The notes under the pieces were generated by a model. That model was not told the origin of the DNA. It searched no databases and saw nothing but the letters and a program-made list of their open reading frames with translations. This document shows, one piece after another, positions 25,010 through 33,788 of a stretch of 64,000 nucleotides of DNA. The position numbers were made by a program, and so were the translations under genes. Source of the DNA: Acidobacteriota bacterium (GTDB taxonomy: Bacteria; Acidobacteriota; Holophagae; Holophagales; Holophagaceae); contig JACQZU010000014.1 in NCBI GenBank assembly GCA_016213735.1, positions 124,001-188,000 on the forward strand, written 5' to 3'. Position 1 is the stretch's first letter. Each line of letters opens with the position of its first letter.

Positions 25010-27736
25010 TCATTCGTAGATTTCCGCCTTCGCAACGATGGGTCCCGAAACAGGCAAGAAATACCCTCCTGCGAATAGCACACGCCCATCCTTCAGCAGG
25101 ATCCCCTGGTGGGCAAACCGAGGGACCACCATGGGTGCGCCCAGGGTCCAATTCCCGGTGGCGGGGTCCCAAACCTCACACCGGGGATCATCCCCTGAGT
25201 TGCCGACGAATCCCCCTGCCGCGAGGACTTTCCCATCTCCCAGGTGCACTGAGGTCAGGCTGGCCCTCGGGAGGTTCATGGCTCCTGAGGTCTGGAAACT
25301 GTTGCTCGCCGGGTCGTAGAGCTGGGAGACGAAGACCGGCCAGCCTGAATTGGAACCGCCCACCACGAGGACTTTTCCGTTGGGCAGCGGGACCAGTGCG
25401 TGGCAATCCCGGGGCCCTGGCACATTGGCCGTTGGAGCAAAGGTACCAGTCCCCGGGTCGTAGACCTCCGCCTCGGGAATCATGGGACCATTTCGGTTTC
25501 CGCCATGGATCAGCACCTTTCCGTTGGGTAGAAGGCAGGCGGCATGGTCTTTCCGGATGCCACCCAGGTTTCCGGTCAGGGTCCAGCTTCCCGTGGTGGG
25601 GTCGTAGATCTCCGCGCTGCCCAGCATGGCCCCGCTTGGGACTGAGACGCCCCCGGCAACCAGGACCTTTCCATTGGCAAGAAGGGTCGCGGAGTGATGG
25701 GTCCGGGGGGCGTGAAGGCTCCCTGTGGGCGCAAAGGTTTCACTGCCAGGGTCCCAAAGCAGGGCGGAGGGTTCGGAGGGGATGAATGGGACGGAGACGA
25801 CCAGCACTTTGCCGTTGGGAAGGAGGGTCGCCGTGGGTGTGCTCGCCGGAAAGGGAAGGGGGTTCGTGGACCGGAACTGGCCGGTCGCCGGGTTGAAAAT
25901 CTCCGCGAAGGCTATGAGCTCCGTTTCCGTCTGGCCCCCGAGGATGAGGATCTGGCCGTTGTCCAGCAGGACCGAGGCGCCCCATGTCCTGGGCGTCACC
26001 ATCGTTCCCGAGGTCGTGAAGGCTCTTTGGACCCTCAGGAGCGCCCGGGTGCTGGGTGTGCTCCCACCGTAGGAATCCGATACCGCCACGCTGAAAAACG
26101 CATTGTCGTCCCCCAGGACCGTGGCGGGAGTGGTGTAAGAGGTGCCCGTGGCTCCCGGAATGTCGGCCCCGTTCTTGCGCCACTGGAAGCTGAGGGGTCC
26201 CGTGCCGGTGGCGGCCACGGAAAAGGTGGCCTTCGTTCCGCGGTATACCAACTGGTCCTGGGGCTGCTGGGTGATGGCCGGCGGTTGTGGGTTGACCTTC
26301 AGGTACAAGGAAACGGATCCGCTCCCGCCGCTGTTGGTGGCGGTCACCATGCGCTCCTGCGTCCCGGCCATGTCGGTCGGTGTCCCGGAGATCAGGCCCG
26401 AGGTGGGGGACAGGGAGAGTCCCAGGGGAAGGGCTGGGGACACGCTCCATGCCAAAGCCGTCCCTCCGGTGTTGGTCGGGGTCAGATGGACCGGGACGCC
26501 CACAGTGAACGTGAAGGACCCGCTCCCGTACCCGATGGAAGGTGGGATGTCATTCACCGTGATGGACAAGGCCGCGCCAACGCTTTCCCCCGAGATCCCA
26601 AGGCCCGTCACCAGGTAATTGGCCTGGGGGAAGACCGCGGTGGGTATTCCAGTGATCACCCCGGTGGTGGGGTGCAGGGCGAGACCTGTGGGCAGGGGCG
26701 GGGACACGGAGAAGGACGCGATGGCGCCGCCGGAACTGGTGGGCAGATTGGGTGAAATCGGCATACCCCGGGTGTACACCGCCGGATTGGCGGAATAGGT
26801 CAGCCCCTGGGGGGCAGGTTCTCCGATCCGGATCTGGATCCCTGTGCTGCAAGAGCCGCCGCTGTTGCTGGCGGTAACCGTGAAAAGGGAGGTTCCGGTT
26901 ACAGCGGTGGGGGTGCCCGTGATCACCCCGGAAGAGGCATGGAGGCTGAGGCCCCCCGGGAGTGCGGGCTGGACGGAGAAGGAAGTCGGCTGGCCCCCCG
27001 TGGTGCTCGGGAGGTTGGGCACAATGGGGACCCCCCGCGTGTAGCTGGCGCTGGGTGTGCTGTAGGCGAGGTTGGCCGGAGCCTGATCCACAACGGTCAG
27101 TTGGAGCGTTGTGCTGGTGCTCCCCCCGGAATTGGAGCCGGTGACCGTGAAGGGGGCGCTGGGACTCACCCCTGAAGGCGTTCCGGTGATCCCTCCCCTG
27201 GTCGGATCCAGGAAAAGCCCCGGGGGCAGGGCCGGGTCCACGGAATAGGTCACGATGGCCCCTCCGGCGTTGGACGGGATGTTGGGGGGAATGGGGGTGC
27301 CCTTGGTATAGGTCGCGGGGTTGCTGGTGTAGGAAAGCTCGGTGGGCGGAAGGTCACGGACCGTAAAGGTGAGCGATGCGGTCGCGGTTCCCCCGGCGTT
27401 GATGGCGGTGATCAGGTAGGCCTGCGTGGGGGCGGGGACGACCGGAGTGCCCGAGAGGATTCCTGAGCTAGGGCTGAAGGAGAGCCCTGCAGGGGGAGAG
27501 GGCTGGATCGAGTAGGCGGCGACCGGACCTCCCGTGCTGCTGGGCATATTGGGCGGGATGGCCTGGCCCTTGGTGTAAATGGCGGGATTGGCCGAATACG
27601 AGAGGTTTTGCGGAGAGGAAACTGGAGGTCCCCCTGGGGCGCCGCCCCCGCTGGAACCGCAGCCGCCCAGCCCGGTGACCAGGAAAGAGAGGAGGGCAAA
27701 GCAGAGAAACCGTTGGGGATTAGGGGTGATTCGCAT
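25010..27736 (-). CDS. Large kelch / putative-Ig repeat lipoprotein (paralogue 2)
   Basis: A 908-residue paralogue of the kelch protein at 19865-22594 with the same order. It has a lipoprotein signal (LGGC), about five putative-Ig repeats (YTKG, PPGLSF, SGTP signatures), one I-set-like Ig domain (ITQQPQDQLVYRG), and seven kelch blades with LLPNGKVLVVGG. The ATG at 27736 has AGGAG upstream and places the signal peptide at the start. The two proteins align along their whole length but differ at many residues, including surface loops, so they diverged much earlier than the cytochrome copies beside them. Probably cell-surface adhesion or binding proteins; function not proven. Confidence 0.82.
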   Translation of the reverse strand: MRITPNPQRFLCFALLSFLVTGLGGCGSSGGGAPGGPPVSSPQNLSYSANPAIYTKGQAIPPNMPSSTGGPVAAYSIQPSPPAGLSFSPSSGILSGTPVVPAPTQAYLITAINAGGTATASLTFTVRDLPPTELSYTSNPATYTKGTPIPPNIPSNAGGAIVTYSVDPALPPGLFLDPTRGGITGTPSGVSPSAPFTVTGSNSGGSTSTTLQLTVVDQAPANLAYSTPSASYTRGVPIVPNLPSTTGGQPTSFSVQPALPGGLSLHASSGVITGTPTAVTGTSLFTVTASNSGGSCSTGIQIRIGEPAPQGLTYSANPAVYTRGMPISPNLPTSSGGAIASFSVSPPLPTGLALHPTTGVITGIPTAVFPQANYLVTGLGISGESVGAALSITVNDIPPSIGYGSGSFTFTVGVPVHLTPTNTGGTALAWSVSPALPLGLSLSPTSGLISGTPTDMAGTQERMVTATNSGGSGSVSLYLKVNPQPPAITQQPQDQLVYRGTKATFSVAATGTGPLSFQWRKNGADIPGATGTSYTTPATVLGDDNAFFSVAVSDSYGGSTPSTRALLRVQRAFTTSGTMVTPRTWGASVLLDNGQILILGGQTETELIAFAEIFNPATGQFRSTNPLPFPASTPTATLLPNGKVLVVSVPFIPSEPSALLWDPGSETFAPTGSLHAPRTHHSATLLANGKVLVAGGVSVPSGAMLGSAEIYDPTTGSWTLTGNLGGIRKDHAACLLPNGKVLIHGGNRNGPMIPEAEVYDPGTGTFAPTANVPGPRDCHALVPLPNGKVLVVGGSNSGWPVFVSQLYDPASNSFQTSGAMNLPRASLTSVHLGDGKVLAAGGFVGNSGDDPRCEVWDPATGNWTLGAPMVVPRFAHQGILLKDGRVLFAGGYFLPVSGPIVAKAEIYE

Positions 27737-27819
27737 GGGGCTCCTGGCCGGCCGGGTTCGCACGAGTTCTACGGGCGGGGAGATTCAGGTTTTTGAGGTC
27801 AGGCAAGGAAAGAAAAATT

Positions 27820-27834
27820 TCATAATCATTATCG
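27820..27834. promoter_or_regulatory. Fur-box-like site before kelch gene 2
   Basis: On the minus strand this reads CGATAATGATTATGA, matching 13 of 15 positions of the 7-1-7 Fur box TGATAATNATTATCA. It contains GATAAT, a 5/6 match to a -10 hexamer, so a bound repressor would cover the promoter. It lies about 85 bp before the start codon inside a sharply AT-rich stretch (27805-27850). Confidence 0.55.
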
Positions 27835-28016
27835 AAAAATATTTATTAATCGTAACCCAGTGGTCTTCAGGGAGCCACCTTCCGGCCGGCGAAACGTCCA
27901 CGGGAAGGGGGGACTCTCCCCAAGTAGCATCGCTCGGTGTCTGCAAGGAATGCAGGTAGAATGATGGGTTCGGCCCATCCTGGCCCGCGCCTTGAAAGCC
28001 TCCTGTCCGGGGACCC

Positions 28017-29843
28017 ATGACCGCCATCGAGAAGATCCGCAACGTCGCCATCATCGCCCACGTGGACCACGGCAAGACCACCCTGGTGGACGCCATGTTC
28101 AAGGGCGCCCACATGTTCCGGGACAACCAGCGGGTCCAGGAGCGGGCGCTGGACAGCAACGACCAGGAGCGGGAGCGGGGCATCACCATCCTGGCCAAGA
28201 CCACGAGCCTGCACTGGGGGGGCTACCGCTTCAACATCGTGGACACCCCGGGCCACGCCGATTTCGGGGGCGAGGTGGAGCGGGTGCTGAGCATGGTGGA
28301 TTCCGTGCTGCTGGTGGTGGACGCCTTCGACGGCCCCATGCCCCAGACCAAGTTCGTCACCCGCAAGGCCCTGGCCCTGGGCCTGCGGCCCATCGTGGTG
28401 GTCAACAAGGTGGACCGCCCCGGGGCCCGGCCCCTGTGGACCCAGGACCAGGTCTTCGAACTCCTCATCGAGCTGGGGGCCACGGACGAGCAGCTGGACT
28501 TCCCCTGCGTCTTCGCCTCGGCGAAGGAGGGCTACGCCCTGCTGGATCCCAACGACTCCTCCGAGACCCTGGACCCCCTCTTCGACACCATCGTCAAGCA
28601 CTGCCCCGTGCCCAAGGGCAGCCCGGAGAAGCCCCTCCAGATGCTCGTGACCCTCATGGACTACAACGACTTCGTGGGCCAGATCGGGATCGGGCGGATC
28701 GTCAACGGCCGCATCAAGGTGGGGGACACGGTGTCCCTCGTCAAGCGCGACGGCAGCGTGCAGCAGCACCGGGTCACCCAGCTCTACGGCTTCGAGGGTC
28801 TCACCCGGGTCCAGCTCCAGCAGGGCAGCGCCGGGGAAATCGTGGCCCTGGCGGGCATCCCCGACATCCGGGTGGGCGAGACCATCGCCAGCCTGGAGCA
28901 GCCCGAGGCTCTGCCCTACGTGGACATCGACGAGCCCACCATCTCCATGATGTTCATGGTGAACACGGGCCCCTTCGCGGGGCAGGACGGCAAGTACGTC
29001 CAGTCCCGCCGCATCCGGGACCGGCTCACCAAGGAGCTGCAGCACAACGTGGCCCTTCGGGTGGAGGACACCGAGGCCCCGGACATGTGGAAGGTCTCGG
29101 GGCGGGGCGAGCTGCACCTCTCGGTGCTCATCGAGACCATGCGGCGAGAGGGCTTCGAGCTCTGCGTGAGCCGTCCCGAGGTCATCCTCCACGTGGATCC
29201 CCAGTCCGGGGAGAAGCTGGAGCCCTACGAGGACGTGACCATCGACATCCCCGAGGCCTACATGGGCGTGACCATGGAACACATGGGGAACCGCAAGGCG
29301 GAGATGCAGGACATGGCCAACGAGGCCGGCCGCCTGCGCCTGCACTTCAAGATCCCCAGCCGCGGCCTCATCGGATTCCGCAGCGAGTTCATGACCGACA
29401 CCCGGGGGGAGGGCATCCTCCACAGCCTCTTCAGCCACTACGGCCCCTACAAGGGCGAGCTGCCCGGGCGCAAGAACGGCGTCCTGGTGAGCATGGAGGC
29501 CTGCGAGGCCGTGGGCTTCGCCCTCATGAACCTGGAGGAGCGGGGCGTGATCTTCATCCACCCCGGGACCCGATGCTACGAGGGCATGATCGTGGGCGAG
29601 CACGCCCGGGAGAACGACCTCGTGGTGAACGTCGCAAAAGGGAAGAAGCTGTCGAACATGCGGGCCAGCGGAAGCGACGAGGCCACGCGCCTCACCCCGC
29701 CCCGGGAGCACACCCTGGAGCAGGCGCTGGAGTACATCGAGTGGGACGAGCTGGTGGAGGTGACCCCCAACTTCATCCGCATGCGGAAACGCGTGCTGGA
29801 CGCCCAGGAGCGCCGGAAGTTCGAGAAGCGGTCGTCGGAGTAG
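28017..29843 (+). CDS. typA: Ribosome-associated GTPase BipA/TypA
   Basis: A 608-residue translational GTPase of the BipA/TypA family, which binds 70S ribosomes and assists 50S assembly and stress adaptation. The G1 loop is [14 protein letters not shown] (residues 11-24), the switch I region [11 protein letters not shown]3 [15 protein letters not shown]4 [10 protein letters not shown], and G5 SAKEGYA. The later EF-G-like domains and BipA C-terminal region ([18 protein letters not shown] onward) are intact; length is normal. The ATG at 28017 gives the canonical N-terminus. Its promoter must lie in the 280 bp shared with kelch gene 2. It converges on the narK pair. Confidence 0.96.
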   Translation: MTAIEKIRNVAIIAHVDHGKTTLVDAMFKGAHMFRDNQRVQERALDSNDQERERGITILAKTTSLHWGGYRFNIVDTPGHADFGGEVERVLSMVDSVLLVVDAFDGPMPQTKFVTRKALALGLRPIVVVNKVDRPGARPLWTQDQVFELLIELGATDEQLDFPCVFASAKEGYALLDPNDSSETLDPLFDTIVKHCPVPKGSPEKPLQMLVTLMDYNDFVGQIGIGRIVNGRIKVGDTVSLVKRDGSVQQHRVTQLYGFEGLTRVQLQQGSAGEIVALAGIPDIRVGETIASLEQPEALPYVDIDEPTISMMFMVNTGPFAGQDGKYVQSRRIRDRLTKELQHNVALRVEDTEAPDMWKVSGRGELHLSVLIETMRREGFELCVSRPEVILHVDPQSGEKLEPYEDVTIDIPEAYMGVTMEHMGNRKAEMQDMANEAGRLRLHFKIPSRGLIGFRSEFMTDTRGEGILHSLFSHYGPYKGELPGRKNGVLVSMEACEAVGFALMNLEERGVIFIHPGTRCYEGMIVGEHARENDLVVNVAKGKKLSNMRASGSDEATRLTPPREHTLEQALEYIEWDELVEVTPNFIRMRKRVLDAQERRKFEKRSSE

Positions 29844-29921
29844 GCCTCGGCCCCAAGGGGACAGCCGTCGCGAGAATCAGGATTCCGTTGGCGCCCCTGG
29901 AGCCTGCGGGGCCCATCCCTC

Positions 29922-31313
29922 CTACGCCCCCGGCCAGGTCTCCCTGGCCTTGTCCCACCAGGTGCCCCGCCAGGTTCCGAAGTCGTAGCGTTCGCCCTTG
30001 ATCCGGGTGTAGTACCAGAAGTTGATGGCCGTGGCCACGGCGTAGAAGGCGAGGGCGCCCCAGAAGAAGGCCCGGGCGGACCCTGTGGCCGAGATGGAAA
30101 GGCCGATGAGAGAGCTGAAGATCAGCGGCCCGTAGGCCGCCCAGGCGCCCGTCCAGCCCAGGATCTGGGCCCCCTGCCGGGGGTTGAAGGCAAAGATGAT
30201 GGGGTACTGGCGGAAGGTGGCGAAATTGCCAATCCCCGTCATCAGGAAGAGCCAGAGCATGATCCAGAAGAACCCCGTGAACTGGTGGAGCGAAGTGGGC
30301 GTGAGGTAGCCCCCCAGGATCAGGGCCAGACATCCGGCGATGAGGCCCAGGCCCGAGACCTGGGTCCAGATGCTTCCCCCGAAGCGGTCCGCCAGGGGTC
30401 CGCCCAGAAAGCGGATGGAGCTGCCCACCAGAGGGCCCAGGAAGGCGTACTTCAAGGGGTCCGGGGCTCCGGGAAAATTGCCGTAGAGGGCCTTGATCAT
30501 GAGGGGAAAGGCGGCCGAAAGGCCCGAGAAGCTGCCGAAGGTCATCACGTAGGTGACCACGCAGAACCAGGCGTGCTTGTTGTCCGTCATGCTCCTCAGC
30601 ATCTCCCCCACCGAGGGCTTTCGACCCGGCAGGCTCCGCAGCACCAGGCCGCAGAGGACCCCGGCCAGCAGGAGGTAGGGGAGGTACCAGAAGGCTGCGT
30701 TCTGGAGCCAGATGGCCTTGCTCACGGTCCCCTTCACGAAGGTCTGGGGTCCCCCGAAGGCGGCCAGCAGGGGGAAGCCGATGATCCAGGGGGTCACGAA
30801 TTGGACGATGCTCACGCCGAAGTTGCCGACCCCCGCCTGGATGCCCATGGCCGTCCCCTGGAGGCGCTTGGGGAAGAACATGGAAGTGGAGGGCATGTAG
30901 GAGGAGAAGTCCCCGCCGCCCATGCCGCAGAGAAACGCGATGATGAGGAAACTCTGGTAGGGAGTGGCAGGGTCCTGGACCGCGAAGCCCAGCCAGAGCA
31001 TGGGCACCACCTTGAGGAAGGTGGCGGTGGTCACCGTGAGGCGGGTGCCATAGATCGGGACCAGGAAGGTGTGGATGAAGCGGAGGCTTCCGCCGCTGAG
31101 GCCCGGCATCGCGGTGAGCCAGAAGAGCTGGAAGGTCGTGAACTTGAACCCGATGGCCGGCAGGCGCACCGCCACTGCGCTGAAGACGAACCAGGTGGCG
31201 AAAGAGGCGATGAGGGAAAAGGTGGTGACCGCCAGGGTCCACCAGGCCCTCCGGCTCCCCTCCTCGGCCCAGAATCCAGGATGCTCGGGTTCCCAGCGGC
31301 TCAGCAGGCTCAT
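29922..31313 (-). CDS. Nitrate/nitrite transporter, NarK2-like MFS
   Basis: A 463-residue 12-helix major facilitator of the nitrate/nitrite porter family. Both nitrate-signature regions are present: AGVGNFGVSIVQF in helix 5 and GIGNFATFRQYPIIF in helix 11. The pattern and the GGDFSSYMPSTSMFFPK segment resemble type II NarK proteins (nitrate/nitrite antiport in well-studied cases). It overlaps the stop of the upstream transporter gene by 4 bp, so the pair is translated together. It lies beside the divergent nar operon, supporting nitrate import and nitrite export for a cytoplasmic nitrate reductase. Confidence 0.88.
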   Translation of the reverse strand: MSLLSRWEPEHPGFWAEEGSRRAWWTLAVTTFSLIASFATWFVFSAVAVRLPAIGFKFTTFQLFWLTAMPGLSGGSLRFIHTFLVPIYGTRLTVTTATFLKVVPMLWLGFAVQDPATPYQSFLIIAFLCGMGGGDFSSYMPSTSMFFPKRLQGTAMGIQAGVGNFGVSIVQFVTPWIIGFPLLAAFGGPQTFVKGTVSKAIWLQNAAFWYLPYLLLAGVLCGLVLRSLPGRKPSVGEMLRSMTDNKHAWFCVVTYVMTFGSFSGLSAAFPLMIKALYGNFPGAPDPLKYAFLGPLVGSSIRFLGGPLADRFGGSIWTQVSGLGLIAGCLALILGGYLTPTSLHQFTGFFWIMLWLFLMTGIGNFATFRQYPIIFAFNPRQGAQILGWTGAWAAYGPLIFSSLIGLSISATGSARAFFWGALAFYAVATAINFWYYTRIKGERYDFGTWRGTWWDKARETWPGA

Positions 31314-32605
31314 GGAACCTCCTCCACCGGCCGCACGCCGGGCAGGTCGGTTCCGGTGGGGAATTCAGGCTCCGGTGGACGCTGGCCGGGCTCCAGGGCC
31401 TTGCCGTGGGCCCCCACCCAGGTGCTCGTCCAGTCCCGGGTGACATAAGTAATGATGGCCAGCGCCAGGACGGTCAGCGTGGCCCCTCCGAGGAAACCGG
31501 GGGTGAAGGTGTCGAAATACTGCTTGCCCAGTCCCATGGCGTTGGGGAGGAATCCTCCGGCAAGCGCCCCCACCTCGCCGATGAGGCTGCCCGCGACCGC
31601 CGTGTCGCCCTTGAACCGGAGCGGCACCAACTGGAAGACGGCCCCGTTGCCCGCGCCCATGGCTCCCATGGCGAGGGCGATCACCAGGGCCATGGCGATG
31701 GCGGAATTCGGCAGGGTGGCCGCGGCTCCCACGCCCAGGAGGATGACGGCGCACAACAGGTAGAGCACCCGGATGCCTCCCAGGTGGTCCGCCAGCCAAC
31801 CGCCCACCACCCGCAAGCCGCTCGCCGCGACGACACCGACGGTGACGTAGATCCCCACGTACTGCTTGGGGATGTGGTAGTGGTCGTGGAACAGGGTGGG
31901 GAGGAAGCTTGCCAGGCCGATGAAGCCGCCAAAGGTCACGCTGTAGACCAGGTTGAAGATCCAGGCGTCCCGGTCCACCAGGATCTTGAGATAGTCCTTC
32001 AGGCGTTTCTCCTCGCGGTCCGGTGGTTCCTTGGCGAAGATCTGGAGGAGGATCATGGCCAGCACCATGGGGATCAGGCCGAGCAAATAGACCGTGCGCC
32101 ACCCGAAGGCCAGGGCCAGGGGAGGGGCGGCCAGCATGGCGATGACGGTGCCTGAATTCCCCGCCCCGGCAATGCCCATGGCCAGCCCCTTGTATTTCGG
32201 TGGATACCATCCGGAACCAAGGGAGAGAGCCACCCCAAAGCTGGCCCCGGCAACGCCGAGGGCGATCCCCATGGCCAGGACGGCCCCAAGGGAACTGGTG
32301 AAGAAGTAGCCCCAGACCAAGCAGGCGCTGATGACCCCCATTTCAAGCATCGCGGCGCGCTTCCGGCCGATGTACTGGGCCACGATTCCCAGGGGGAAAC
32401 GCATCAGGGCTCCCGAGAAGACGGGCACCGAGACCATGAATCCCTTCTGGGCTGCGGTGAGCTTGAATTCCTGAGAGATGAAGGGCGCCATGGCCCCGTT
32501 CACCACCCAGACCGAGAAGCACACATCGAAGTAGAGGAAGGCGGTCAGCAGGGTGGGGAGGTGCCCTGACTTCAGGAACTCCTTCAGGTTCTCCACGACT
32601 TTCAT
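31310..32605 (-). CDS. Nitrate transporter, NarK1-like MFS
   Basis: A 431-residue 12-helix member of the nitrate/nitrite porter family. The nitrate signatures appear as IAGAGNSGTVIAML (helix 5) and GAGNGAVFQLVPLRF (helix 11), close to type I NarK proteins thought to symport nitrate with protons. GGGAGGG precedes the ATG at 32605. It is the first gene of the minus-strand narK pair and faces narC across a 327-bp AT-rich region. Having one type I and one type II transporter is a known arrangement (sometimes fused, as in Paracoccus) that permits both start-up uptake and nitrate/nitrite exchange. Confidence 0.88.
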   Translation of the reverse strand: MKVVENLKEFLKSGHLPTLLTAFLYFDVCFSVWVVNGAMAPFISQEFKLTAAQKGFMVSVPVFSGALMRFPLGIVAQYIGRKRAAMLEMGVISACLVWGYFFTSSLGAVLAMGIALGVAGASFGVALSLGSGWYPPKYKGLAMGIAGAGNSGTVIAMLAAPPLALAFGWRTVYLLGLIPMVLAMILLQIFAKEPPDREEKRLKDYLKILVDRDAWIFNLVYSVTFGGFIGLASFLPTLFHDHYHIPKQYVGIYVTVGVVAASGLRVVGGWLADHLGGIRVLYLLCAVILLGVGAAATLPNSAIAMALVIALAMGAMGAGNGAVFQLVPLRFKGDTAVAGSLIGEVGALAGGFLPNAMGLGKQYFDTFTPGFLGGATLTVLALAIITYVTRDWTSTWVGAHGKALEPGQRPPEPEFPTGTDLPGVRPVEEVP

Positions 32606-32932
32606 GACGGCCCTCCCAGGTGAGATTTAAAAAGGAAAGAAAAATCTTAAATATGATGAATATCCTTTACCTGCAATACAAGAGGTAGTTTCTCCATCGA
32701 AGCTGCTTTCAGAGAAAGGGGATGATATGAAATATTTAAAAACATGAAACAATTATAATAATTTTATAAGTATTTTATTTGTAATCATTTAAAAAATCCT
32801 CACCTCAATAAGAAAACATTTTGTTTTTAGGAATGATGGATCTTGAAATTTAGAATCCCGATGCCGATAATCAAATTCGGATTCATTGATCCTAAATATA
32901 TCATCGCCCTCGCCCCCCTCCCCGGAGACAAC
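32606..32932. promoter_or_regulatory. AT-rich divergent regulatory region between narK genes and narC
   Basis: 327 bp of roughly 30% GC inside a 68% GC region, the sharpest composition change in the window. It must hold the promoters of both the narK pair and the nar-ACIII genes. Visible inverted repeats: AGATTT (32623-32628) with AAATCT (32642-32647), and TACCT (32668-32672) with AGGTA (32683-32687), the latter recalling NarL-type half-sites but with a 10-bp spacer instead of 2. A TTGAT at 32887 has no proper partner for an FNR site. No good coding frame; the AT-rich reading frame from 32843 is judged upstream noise. Confidence 0.6.
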
Positions 32933-33769
32933 GTGTTCCTCCCGTCCTTGAAGCGCCTGCCCCACGGAATGGCCTTGTCCTGGGCGCTCGCGATCTCCGC
33001 CGCCCCCGCCCCCGCCCAGGAGGCCGAAGCTCAGTTCAAGCGCAGCTGCATGAGCTGCCACACCATTGGGGCCGGCAAGAAGGTCGGCCCCGACCTGAAG
33101 GACCTTGGAAAGCGCCGGCCCCATGAATGGTCGGCCCGTTTCATCACCAATCCCGCGGGCCTCCTGGATGGCGGCGACCCGATCGCCGCCACGCTCCTCC
33201 GGGAATACAACGGAGTCCGAATGCCCGAGCTGGGCATCACACCTCCCCAGGCCGAGGCCCTGCTCAAGTACATCGACGAATGCACGGCCAAGGGGGTGGT
33301 GGTGGGGAAGGCTCGGGAGATCCGCATACCCAACGTGCAGGACATCCGCATCGGCCGCGAATTGTTCACAGGCGAGCGCCGCCTGAAGAACGGCGGCCCC
33401 TCGTGCCTCTCCTGCCACAGCGCCCAGGGCATCGGCGGATTCGGCGGGGGCCGCCTGGGACCGGACCTCACGGGGGCCACGGCCAAGTTCGGGCCGGGGC
33501 TGGCGGGGGCCCTGGAAACCCCGGCCTTCCCGACCATGCAGGGCGTCTTCGCCAAGTCCCCCCTGGTGGTGGACGACAAGAACGGCATCGACGAGCCCTT
33601 CTGGATCGCAGCCTACCTCCAGAGCCTGAACGCCCAACCGCCGGCCAAGCGGGACGCCGCCTACCCGGTGGTGGGAATCCTCGGCCTGGCGGCCGGGATG
33701 CTGCTCGGCGGACGCATGGGGCGCAAGCGGCTCCGCGGCGTTCGGAAGAACCTCAAGGCCCAACGTTGA
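32933..33769 (+). CDS. narC: Membrane-anchored diheme cytochrome c, NarC-like
   Basis: A 278-residue protein with signal peptide, two CxxCH motifs (CMSCH at 39-43 and CLSCH at 158-162) and a C-terminal membrane helix ([15 protein letters not shown]) followed by a basic cytoplasmic tail. The two class-I-like heme domains should lie in the periplasm. GTG 32933 is chosen because GGAG is 5 bp upstream and the signal peptide then starts correctly; the in-frame ATG at 32843 lies in non-coding-like AT-rich DNA. A diheme cytochrome heading narGHJI is known from Thermus (NarC), where it is needed for the nitrate reductase. narG follows 19 bp later. Confidence 0.85.
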   Translation: MFLPSLKRLPHGMALSWALAISAAPAPAQEAEAQFKRSCMSCHTIGAGKKVGPDLKDLGKRRPHEWSARFITNPAGLLDGGDPIAATLLREYNGVRMPELGITPPQAEALLKYIDECTAKGVVVGKAREIRIPNVQDIRIGRELFTGERRLKNGGPSCLSCHSAQGIGGFGGGRLGPDLTGATAKFGPGLAGALETPAFPTMQGVFAKSPLVVDDKNGIDEPFWIAAYLQSLNAQPPAKRDAAYPVVGILGLAAGMLLGGRMGRKRLRGVRKNLKAQR

Positions 33770-33788
33770 CCGCGGAGAGCTGATCCCC

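Noticed and set aside
19865-27736. CRISPR or DNA-level tandem repeats in the kelch genes
   Set aside because: The repetition is at protein level (Ig and kelch units of 50-80 residues) with diverged DNA; there are no short identical direct repeats with spacers.
32883-32903. FNR site at TTGATCCTAAATATATCA
   Set aside because: Spacing and the second half-site do not fit TTGAT-N4-ATCAA.
32843-32932. Longer N-terminus for the NarC-like cytochrome from ATG 32843
   Set aside because: It would translate AT-rich promoter-like DNA and place the signal peptide inside the protein; GTG 32933 has a proper GGAG site.
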